Shown here one piece after another: positions 1 to 10,200 of a DNA stretch of 64,000 nt. The position numbers and the translations under genes were made by a program. Origin of the DNA: Lepidodermella squamata (lineage: Eukaryota > Gastrotricha); NCBI GenBank assembly GCA_047495785.1, contig JBLDXI010000010.1, positions 744,001 to 808,000 on the forward strand, given 5' to 3'. Under the pieces are notes generated by a model. That model worked only from the letters and a program-made list of their open reading frames with translations. It was not told the DNA's origin and ran no database searches. The stretch's first letter is position 1. Each line of letters begins with the position of its first letter.

Positions 1-129
1 GTTAATTATTCGAATGAGTCAGTTTCGCATATCTGAAGCTAATTTTCGAATGAGTCATTGAAGCCTTTAAGAAGGAAACGTTTAGCTCCATTCGATTCAC
101 TTTGTAACTTTCAGCATTTATTTCTAGCA

Positions 130-2469
130 ATGGATTCGAAATTAATTATTGCTTATCTCACTATCGTCTCAATTCAAACAGTCGTCTGTGACTTGACAAA
201 GTTGAGGATTCCAACATTTGTCCCAATAACTGGGAACTATCCGTTCACTGGCTACGAATGTATAGCTGCTAGCAAGCTGGCAGTGCAAAAGGCTATAAAG
301 GACTGGAATGCTTTGCCGGGCTATAATATCGAACAAGTCATTGTGGACGAGGGACAGGACGGGTCACTGGCAGCTCGAAATGGAGTCAATTTCTATCGAC
401 AAACGATCGACGATCAAGACAATTCCGTGAATTCTCCGCTCATTCTTGGTGGATACTATTCAACCGGCTGTAAAGCTCTTGGCTCGGCTGTTCATCACAT
501 GAACACTGTTCTGCTTGGACTGAAATGCAGCTCTTACCTTCTGACGAATCGGAAAGCCTTCCCGAACCTCTATCTATCAGTGGCTACGAGTGACTTGAGC
601 ACCTACGGCTATCTTAACTTCATCCGCCGCTTCGGAAAATGGAACTCGATCGCCATACTCTTCTATTTGAGCAATGTCATTGATACCACAACAGCTCAGC
701 TCACCTATGAACAGGCGTTGAAGATGAATATGACGGTTTCTTACTACGCTGGCTTCATGGAAATGCCTGATGAAAGCTCGTTGTTGGCACTGAAGAAAAG
801 CGACGCAAGAATTGTGATTCTATGGCTGCAAAACCCAACGCTTCACATCCAATTCTATTGCCACGCACATCGCTTAGGCATGACAGGGCCGAGGTACACG
901 TTTTTCACTCAGTTGAGGTTCACAGCGAAATCACTGGTTGAAGGTACCATCCCTGGGTGTACTGGTGATATGATCCAAGAGCAATTGAAGTCGGTGATTG
1001 TGGCCCAGCCGGCGACTACCCCTCTGAAAATCACCCCAGCCACCGAAGCTTTCGAACGAAATCTTGATCTAGCCACAAACAGTTCGCGCGGAACGGATCA
1101 CCAGCTACGCTACATGTGCCACGATGGAACTTACGCAGGCGTCATGGCTTTAGATGCGGCTGAGAAACGCCTCCAGGCGATGAATATGTCTCTACGCGAT
1201 TATTCTAAACATCCAACATTCGTAGCGTCAGTTTTAAGGGAATCTTTGGCGAGCCTTGACGTCCCGGCGATTCGAACAGAACACTTCAAGTATGGGACAA
1301 CCGGGAAGTTTGGAGCCGATGTTCTCAAAATGCAACGTTGGATGTGGCCGAATGAATCTACCGATACAACAGTGGCGATTGTGCGGCAGCTCGACAGCAC
1401 AAGCGGCCTTAACTGGTACGACTATGCGATAGAGAAATTTGTCGACGAGCTGCCTTGGAACACTGCGAACAAGGAACCACCGAACGACAAGGCTCAAACT
1501 CGATTCATCTCACCCGATGATTCTCTGGCACTGCTCCTCGTCATCACTCTTTTCAATCTGGTTAACCAATGCGTGTTAAATGGGAAACTGTTTTTCCATT
1601 TCTTCCGAAACAAGCAGTATCGATTGATATCTGAACAATTGACAGCAATTGGGGCAATTGGAACTACCCTGTTAAACTGTGCGGCAATTGTCTTCGCCCT
1701 TCCCGATCAATATGCTGTCGATCAATTGTCGCTGTGGAAAGTTCGGTTTGCTCTAGCAGTTTTGGCGGCGTCTCTGATCAACGGATGCCTATTCGCCAGA
1801 GCTTATATGCTCAAGCCTGATATCGATGGCCAAGAAGCTGAACCCACGACTGTCGAAATCAGAATGAAAATGATGAAGGGTTATGGTGGCTTTTTGGCTG
1901 TCAACGTCATTGTTCTAGCATTATGGTTGGCGCCTAATGGTTTCATCGATTCGATGGGTTGCTTCTTAGAGCAATGGCCCCCGGTTTCCTCTGAATCACT
2001 TATCTACGACGAGAAGGAGGATTTGATTTCAGTTTGGCTTTACTATCAGTGCTCATCGCGCTGGCAAATCGTTTGGCTTATGGCCTTCGCCGGATTTCAC
2101 ATTCTGACCCTTCTTGCCGGGCTGTTCTTTGTTTACGAAACGCGGAAAATGAGCAACAAATACAGCATAATGGCCGCTAAAAGAAGTAAAAGTAGGGCAA
2201 GCCGGAAGATGTCTGTAATAAGCCTCGAACGGACTAAGAGCCGTAATGAGATTCGCAAGAATCGAGATCTCGTTCTTACAGCTGGCATTGTAAACGCTAT
2301 TGTCTTAGTGGTCGCAGGTCTCATCATTTTGGTCACCCTTCAACAGAATGAAAATCCGAGTGTGGCGACAGCTAACCAAAAAACGGCATTTTCAGTTATC
2401 GCGTCCGTATTTTCGTGTACAACGACCTTGATCTGGTTGCTCCCGAGGTTTGGAATGCAAATAAATTGA
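130..2469 (+). CDS. intronless class C (GABA-B-like) GPCR, paralog 1
   Basis: Single-exon gene for about 779 residues. The frame opens at 58, but the start at 130 is preferred because it puts a typical signal peptide (MDSKLIIAYLTIVSIQ...) at the N-terminus. Residues about 25-420 form a bilobed Venus-flytrap (ANF-receptor type) ectodomain. Seven hydrophobic segments follow at roughly 464-485, 503-525, 537-558, 584-605, 645-667, 715-737 and 752-776, with a basic Ser/Arg-rich loop between TM5 and TM6. There is no Cys-rich linker between flytrap and TM1, which in class C receptors points to the GABA-B branch rather than metabotropic glutamate or calcium-sensing receptors. The ligand cannot be read from the sequence. 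It is related to the receptors at 16130-18508 and 43655-46051. Lack of introns contrasts with the intron-rich neighbours. Family call is firm; subtype is inference. Confidence 0.85.
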   Translation: MDSKLIIAYLTIVSIQTVVCDLTKLRIPTFVPITGNYPFTGYECIAASKLAVQKAIKDWNALPGYNIEQVIVDEGQDGSLAARNGVNFYRQTIDDQDNSVNSPLILGGYYSTGCKALGSAVHHMNTVLLGLKCSSYLLTNRKAFPNLYLSVATSDLSTYGYLNFIRRFGKWNSIAILFYLSNVIDTTTAQLTYEQALKMNMTVSYYAGFMEMPDESSLLALKKSDARIVILWLQNPTLHIQFYCHAHRLGMTGPRYTFFTQLRFTAKSLVEGTIPGCTGDMIQEQLKSVIVAQPATTPLKITPATEAFERNLDLATNSSRGTDHQLRYMCHDGTYAGVMALDAAEKRLQAMNMSLRDYSKHPTFVASVLRESLASLDVPAIRTEHFKYGTTGKFGADVLKMQRWMWPNESTDTTVAIVRQLDSTSGLNWYDYAIEKFVDELPWNTANKEPPNDKAQTRFISPDDSLALLLVITLFNLVNQCVLNGKLFFHFFRNKQYRLISEQLTAIGAIGTTLLNCAAIVFALPDQYAVDQLSLWKVRFALAVLAASLINGCLFARAYMLKPDIDGQEAEPTTVEIRMKMMKGYGGFLAVNVIVLALWLAPNGFIDSMGCFLEQWPPVSSESLIYDEKEDLISVWLYYQCSSRWQIVWLMAFAGFHILTLLAGLFFVYETRKMSNKYSIMAAKRSKSRASRKMSVISLERTKSRNEIRKNRDLVLTAGIVNAIVLVVAGLIILVTLQQNENPSVATANQKTAFSVIASVFSCTTTLIWLLPRFGMQIN

Positions 2470-2943
2470 AATCAAACCCCCATTACAATAAGAACGTTCG
2501 ATTGTTGAATGACATCAGTGCCAAATTTTTATAACTTTGATTCGTTTTTTTGTCTGTCTGATTCGCGGTGAATCCACCATCTCTTCGTATTATTATTCAT
2601 AACTTTGCACTAAAATTTCTTCACTTTTAGTCTGTGGAATATGCTTCGTGATATTAATGAGTTTTTATAAGGTAATTAAGTATGAGCCTCGCCAAAGTGC
2701 GGCATATCTGGGTAATTACACAGCCCCAGCCCCGCCGTTTGATGCTCGAATTAAATAAAATCATCGCATGATTCCGAACTTCTTTGCTTTCAAAATGCAC
2801 TTAACGAATGATAATGTAAGGTGACACATCAGAGGAGCCTATTATGTGGTGCTTGGCTTCATGATGAACGGCTGATAAGCTCATTTGAGCATTACCTGTC
2901 ACGAGATCATAAGACATTATTTGCCAGTGTTTGATTAGTGTTA
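2470..2943. other. 3' flank of GPCR1 and decayed duplicate flank
   Basis: No gene seen. From about 2580 the sequence resembles, at low identity and with indels, the 3' flank of GPCR2 (about 15790-16130), so it is a duplicated flank belonging to the relic at 2944-3092. An AATAAA lies at the GPCR1 stop and another near 2753. Confidence 0.5.
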
Positions 2944-3092
2944 CCAGTTGCTACGACTCACGGGCTTGAAATAACGAGTAGAACAGAACTCAATTTTCAA
3001 GCGACCGCGGGAAACGATGATATTGAAGCACAAACGACTAAAAAACTCGTGACCATGCTCTGATAAATCGGCTACAGTTGAGAAGTATAGTA
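2944..3092 (-). pseudogene. relic of the C-terminal end of a GPCR2-like receptor
   Basis: This stretch aligns with the last roughly 140 bp of the GPCR2 gene (16130-16270), including the last transmembrane segment: the core PIYQSMVTSFL is preserved. The reading frame is broken by at least three stop codons, and similarity stops abruptly at 3092, so only the 3' end survives. It sits just past the 3' end of giant-receptor copy 1, in the same relative position and strand as GPCR2 next to copy 2. It is therefore the remains of the GPCR partner of copy 1. Seen directly by comparing the two stretches; no alignment score was computed. Confidence 0.8.
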
Positions 3093-3094
3093 AA

Positions 3095-3130
3095 ATGATA
3101 ATAATAATAATAATAAAATAGTAATAATAA
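3095..3130. repeat. ATA/TAA microsatellite
   Basis: Short run of tandem ATA units with a few interruptions, in the spacer between the GPCR relic and the 3' end of giant receptor copy 1. Confidence 0.8.
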
Positions 3131-4204
3131 ACAAAACAATGATAATGATTTTATTTCGAAATTACTTTCAGGATTAGAAGGGCATGCCTCTAACACTAAC
3201 CCGATTACAATTAATAGTTTACAGTTTATATTAGTTTATATAGGATTTAAGATCCACGCAGATATTTCTTTTTGATAAAAGCTTTATCCCGGAGTAAATA
3301 TATTTCGCAGTAACACACTTTTTCCCGCAATATCACCTTAATTTGGCGAAAATTTGGTTGCACTTTTTAGACGATTCCTTTTTCAAAATTGAATCATAAA
3401 ATTTCTTGGGACTCGACACTTAACAAACACATAAAAAATTCCTCTGATCGCGGCAAAAATACGATTTTTGTGAGTGAAGCGAAAAAGGGTTGTAAGCAGT
3501 AATAACAATAAGGCCTTTAGCTGCTTTCTCCCATTAAATTCATTATTTCAGGTGGGCCCTACAATTAGCGGCTTAACTGCTTCTCAGTTCTCAGCTGTGA
3601 GCGCCATGACTATAGGACTTGGATTGTTGGATTCCTTTACTTACGCCGAATCGTTTAATATAAAAGTTAATTGCTTAATTGTATGACCTCAGTCGCAACA
3701 ATTCATTAATCGAATAATTCACCAAAACAATGGCAGCATTGGTGTGACTCATTGCAATTTTCAATTTTGCATATTCATGAAACCTGAAGTTGGTGCCTAA
3801 AACAACCTTGATATTACTGCAAATAAATACATTAAATTAAAAAACGCATGAGTATAAAATAAGTCAAATGTTCATATCAAACAATGTGTCGCGAGTTGAG
3901 GAATCCAATAATCCAAGTCCCATAGTTATGTCGTTGATCTTAAGCAGAAAAAGAGGCTTGAGATAATTGCAAAGGGTGTAATGAGATGATTCATTGGCCG
4001 AGTTGGACTTTCGACCTCATTAAAAAATATTACGACTAAGAAAAAAGACGTCGACATCGCTATTTTTCTTTAAAAGGTTGGGGAAAGTGCTGTATCTGCA
4101 TTTAAGTCGACGTTATTTGTAATTCGAGGTTTTAATGTCACAAAGAATCTCAAGAACACCTTATACCTTATATAACACCGAATACAAGTCTCGACACTCA
4201 TATC
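3131..4204. other. intergenic spacer, no gene recognised
   Basis: AT-rich sequence with one small open frame (3474-3686) that has no recognisable features. The last part, toward 4204, is the 3' flank of giant receptor copy 1 and resembles the sequence just below 19086 and 33181 in the other copies. Confidence 0.5.
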
Positions 4205-7200
4205 TTAATCTAAATATGCGGGCATGATTTCCGATTCTGGTATGTCCATTCCGGCTTCAACGTGTGCTTTTTGGCTTCGAGATGCATCGCTTGTTGACGG
4301 CCTTGAAGACTCAACATTCAAGGGGTTCGCAACCAGCTGACCCTCAGCCATCCTATTACCAAGAATTCCCGCAGCTGCCATTTTCTTAGCCTCTTCCACA
4401 GCCTCGATATGCTTCAGGTAATTCTCCGCTGCATGTTTGTTTCGTATTTTCACCCTCAATTGATGCAACTCCCTCACCCGCCTGGCATCGCGGATTCGTT
4501 TTAGAAAGTGGTTGAAGTTGTGCCGAAGACGAGCCATGTCTCGAGATAGGGTCATGTAGTCCAAGCAAACGACTATTCCCATAAAGAAGCCACAAATTGA
4601 CAAAACCATGGACGCCGTAGCAACAGCGGTCTCTGATTCATAGACCACGACTTTCTTAGGTTTCGGAGCCTTTAAAAGCGCATTCTGAGAACAAAACAGT
4701 GGTTGCTTGTCCCATGTTGAGTTCTCATTGCATCGCCAGTTTGCAAATGAGCTAGTTTGATTCTTACTAGGCTCGTAGCCTCGATTCCAATCACACTCGA
4801 ATGAGATTATATCACCGTAAACAATTGTTTTGATTTCAGACGAAGAATTTAAAATCCGATAACTTGCAATTTCGAATATTGCAGGGACTTTGCAGCTTAC
4901 AACTAAAACGATTACATCAGCCTTAAACCCTGGGTTTTCAAACTGTTCTTACGTAAACAAGACAATGAATTGGTAGACCATACGCCTGAGTCCAAGCAGG
5001 TATTGACTACGGATGACAGTGGAGTCGACTCAGTTCCAGGTTGGACGTACAGGCTGTTAGCTCCTTTCACGCACCTCATTGTTACTTGATCGCCGGAAAA
5101 ATATGTACCAATCTTTGTGCCCTCAAGGATCGCATTCTGCTCGGAGATCGGGTTGCCGCAGGTAACAACTGATAACGAAAGTAGATGTCAAGTTATAATA
5201 TTGCAGATTCGTCACCTCAATACCTGTGCACTGCGGCTGTTCGACTGGCGACCATGTTCCGTTTTTCTGGCAAACCTTGACGAAATAATCGATATCGACA
5301 CTTGGCTTGAAGCCCTTCAAACACGTAAATGACGCCACTCCACCTGTAAAGTTACCAGACACATTGTGGTAGGTGTTTACACCCTCAATAAAGCCTTTGC
5401 ATGTTGGCACTGTAAATTATTAATAAGGAGTTTCCTCTCATCAAAGATTAAATGATTACGTTGGCATTGCGGGGTTCCATCGACCCAAGACCAGCCAGTT
5501 GGAGGCTTGAAGCTACAATAAGCCTCTCCACTTTTAGAACCAGTCATGTTGAAGCCCAAATTACAGGTGTATTTCACTCGATCTCCCATTCGATAAAAAT
5601 CGTTCGTGAAATTCACGTAGGTCGCAGCTGCTAAGCTGGGAGGATCCGGACACGCGGCTGATAAACACTTTGGCTTGTTCGCGTTAACTTGAAACCAGTT
5701 CCCAGTTGCTGGGTTTGGATTGAACGGGTCGCATATGTGCATAGCAGTATCTGAGGCTGATGCTGCTTTGAAACCAGCATCGCAGGTCATTATGGCAGAT
5801 TGCATGTAACCAGCCATTCCTTTGAAAGATGACAACGGTGGAGCAGTCAATGTCCAGCTGGAGTTGGGTGCGAGTTCAATGCCGAGAGGTACACTGGAGC
5901 AGTTGTTTAGAGGGTCTAGTTTAAAAGAATATTTAGAGTGAGCTCAGCATTTAAAAAAATGTCACAGACTTAATCTTCGGCCACAAGTGTAGAAACAACT
6001 AGCTTGAGCTTGCCCACTAGGATCGTTCTCACAGGCGCCAGTTGACGCCCAATCGCCACAGGTGCAGTTGTAGTCAACTGGCATTCGCGGGTCGACGTCA
6101 CACTCGCAAGTTGCGTAGGCCGTACAGCTGGACTGGCACGATGGCCACATGAATCCTGCGTTTGATAAGCACTGGCCTCGATCTTTCCAATTTGTGCACG
6201 AAGGACCGATGTCAGTTTTGACTTTAGTGCATAAGGACTGATTTGACCGAGGCATGCACATGTTCGAGCCTAAACAGATAGCTGCGGCAGGACAAGCCGG
6301 TACGCAGACGTCTATTCGAAAAACAGATTAGGTTTGCTAAATGACCTGAAGCCTCTTCTTACTATCGTCACATTTTGGACCACCGTACAAAGCAGGGCAT
6401 TTGCAGGCGTTGTTTGCTATGCACGTTCCGCCGTTGCTACAATCAGGGATGCAGATAGCTACAGAGGATTACACAAGTCATCATAAACAGCTTCACGCAA
6501 GATCTGGAAAACAAACGCGTCTCACAAGCGCTGCCGTTGTAGAAAGTGGTGCAAATGCAGGTTTTAGTTGAGCGGTCACAGGTGCCACCGTTCTGGCAAC
6601 TCGGGTCGCAAAGATCTGAAGGAGAATAAGCAAACATTGGACTGATTGAATTGACGCCTCGACTTACAATCATTGCACTTTGGGCCACCGTAACGAACAG
6701 GACATTTGCAGGTGTTATCTTTTAGGCACGTTCCGCCGTTGCTACACTCAGGAATGCAGACAGCTAGAATGCAATGTATATCTAATATAAGCAACTACAT
6801 GAAAGAGCAAGAAACAAACGCGTCTCGCAGGTGCTGCCGCTGTAGTACGTGGTGCAATTGCATGTTTTAGTTGAGCGATCACAGGTGCCACCGTTCTGAC
6901 AACTCGGGTCGCAAAGATCTGAAAAGCCATTCAAACACATTGAAATGCAAACTAGTCCAAAATATATGCCGATTTAATAGACAAGGATCTTTTCATCAGG
7001 CTCTTCCTTAACCTATCAGGCAATCAAGTACAGAACACACGGATCTCAAATTCACTCGGAGTTCCAGATGGGGGGAAATTATATTTCTCCATGGGTAGCC
7101 GTGGAGTATCCCTAATTATTGGACGAATTATTTATTATCCATTACGTTTAGAATTCGACCTTGTTATATGAAAACATTCCGCATGATGATCAGAAATTCC

Positions 7201-10200
7201 AAGGGAATATAAAAGGGTGGCATGCAACCTACCCAAAGCCGTTTCATTGAAGGTTGAACGTAGCGTGAACTCCTTTGAACTGTCATTTTGGCGAAGGAAG
7301 ATTTCGTTGTTCGCATCGACGTGAATGAAGAACCCTTGCACGTTGACTGCCTCGTAAGCAATCCCGGATGCCTGAGGCCTTTCGCAGAATGTCGCATCCA
7401 GAGCGAGCCCAGTATTGTTATCGTTAAAGGTAATCTGTAGCCTAAAACCGGTGTGACGAAGGACAAAATTGGGCTTGCTGAAGGATTCAAAAGAGGTGCA
7501 ATTGCCTGTCAGGCCTTTTATCTTCCTCCACTGAAATTCGCTTTTCAAATCAGGATCTGGCTCGATCTGGCTAAATGTCAAGTTGTTTTGCAGGCGAAGA
7601 ACGTAGCAGCTTGCCATTTGGAATACAGGCCGAATCACTAGGATGTTGCACTTGCTAGGTGGCTTGCATTGATTCGAAGGAGCCTTGCATGTACACGTGT
7701 TGCCCAGCAGACATTGTTGGTTCGAACTTGTGCAATTGTTACAGATGGCTATTTGAAAAGGAGAGAAATTATAATTGGCTCGAAAACAAGTCATTTTCCA
7801 GGGCCAATGCATTGGGCCATATGAATAAAAATCGATTTAGGGAAATAGAAAATTAAAATGAAACATACGTGTCTCGCAGGCGCTTCCGTTGTAATAATTA
7901 GGACAAATGCAGGTCTTAGTCAAGTTATTACACGTGCCTCCATTCTGACAACTTGGATTGCACAGAGCTGAGAAAAGGTTGGAGAAACAATGATAGGCGT
8001 TTGCTAAACACCAATTAGACTTACTTGTTTCGCATAGAGAGCCGGTGTAACCAGGTGGGCAGGTGCATTCATTAAACCCAATGCACGAACCACCATTTTT
8101 ACACTGAGGGTTACATGCAACTACGGAAATATATTGATAGATCAATCAAATCAATTTAAGTAATTACCAGCAAACGATCGACACAAATTCTTAACGCTCA
8201 GAAGCTGGCTGGTGTTCAGGCTCGATTTGAAAATTGACAAGCAAGAATAGCTCGAATATGGGGTTGAATCTGGTGGCCTGTAACAAGCTTGATTTGATAG
8301 ATTTTCATAACTTGGTAGTTCAGTTCACCTAGCTCCCACTACTAATCGCGGGGCTGTTGTTGGACTGTTACCAAAACTCATCTCGGCAGTTAAAAACGAT
8401 TCGTTGCAAAATAAACGGCCTATCTTTGAAGGTGTGTCATACACGAATGCCACGAATTGCCAGCCTTGTGAAATGACGCAACGCGGTTCCCAAACCTGAC
8501 TATCTTTCATAAAGTTCATCCATATCTGGTTGTTGTTCGAATGTTCCAGATGAAAACCGTAGGAATTATCAGGCTGCGAAAATTGAAGCATGATAGCTCC
8601 TGAGTAGCTTTTCATTGCATAGAGAAAGACGGCCAAGGTATACGACGTAGTTGAGCCAAAATCCAATTTACTGGAAGCGACCTCGAAAAACCGATTTACC
8701 ACACCTCCGTTAGGGCTAAAACCGGCCTGGAAACCAGTGTTTGGAACTCCATAGGGCCCAGTGACCCATTCAACGGCTGTTGTTGAGAATTGACCGTTTA
8801 GAGCTGTTACTGTCGAAACATCTCCGGCTCCATAATCAGAGTTGAGTGGCCAGAAACCGACTACATCGCTTAGTGAATTGACCGCAACTTGTACTATCGC
8901 TGATGCATTCAGTGCTGGGGAATTAAGTTGCCTTAACTAATGAAATTCATCTAGCTGAAACTCACATATCCCGCATCGCCCTCCGGTGTAGCCACCTGGA
9001 CAGTTGCACAGATTGAAGCCGACGCAAGAGCCTCCGTTTTGGCATTGCGGTGAACATTGAACTATGCATAATCACAATTTTTAATTAGGGAAGGCGAAAG
9101 CTTTAAAACTAACTTTGAAAAAATTGGCAGCTATCTTTGACTTTCAACAATTGGCTCGTATCAAGAGCAACGTTGTGATACGAGACGCAAGCGAATTTCG
9201 CTCTTGAACGTTCATCTTGCCTCCTGATGAACAAGTTTTTTTTTTTAAACTGCCTCCATAGAAACTATTTTTTATGACAATGCTCTAACCTGAGGCCGAT
9301 TTGCATGGTTGTGATATTTCTGAACCCAGAGTCCTCTACTCGAGAAGCTCCAAACGAATTGTTGCAAAATATTGAATTATTTCGGCTGGTCGCATTGTAA
9401 GTGGCAGCCACGAATTGCCACCCACTTGTCATGACACATGGCATGTTAAAGATTGGGCCGGGGGACCCATTACCGAAGTATAAATGATCTGTACCGCCAT
9501 CCTGCCATAGATGGGTCGCCCATTGAGTATCTGGCCTGCTCCACTCAACCAGCGCCATCCTGTTAGTTGCCAGAACATGAACGAATAAAGATACGGTCCA
9601 AGATGCTTTCAGGGCTAAACGGTCATCGTCAAAGCCAATGTATTGATTTGTCGCCCCATCCGTACTGAACGAACCATATGAAGCTCCTAAGAGACCAGTG
9701 TTGAATGAGGGCGCAAGACCGAACCAGCCATCCAATTTGGACGAACTGACATCTCTCGCCCGATAATCAGCTCCCAGAGGCCAATAAGCCATAACACTAG
9801 GTAATAGAGCTAACTTTGATCTGGCGAATGTATCAAGCTCAATTGCTGTGACAGAATGGTTGAAGTTATTTTAAATTATTTGATTACGTTTTGCTCACCT
9901 ATCCCGCAAGATTCGCCGGTATAACCCGCCGCACATAGGCATAAATTGTAACCTACACAAGTTCCGCCATTGAAGCAGGGAATTTTGCATTCAACTGTAA
10001 AATTATGATACCAATATTGCAATATCGCTAATTACAAAAGGACATTACCAGTAAACATTCGACATAAATCGCGAACTTTCAGCAACTCAGCAGCTGTCAT
10101 ATCTTTTGTTATAATAGAAATGCAAGCCAATGACCCAGTATTTCCGACGTTGATTGACGCCGGTGCATAAATTCCAATGTTCACAGTGTCGGATGTCAAT

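Noticed and set aside
5452-5634. Frames opposite the giant-receptor exons as separate genes
   Set aside because: They are antisense shadows of the Sushi and LamG exons and recur in each copy only because the sense strand is conserved.
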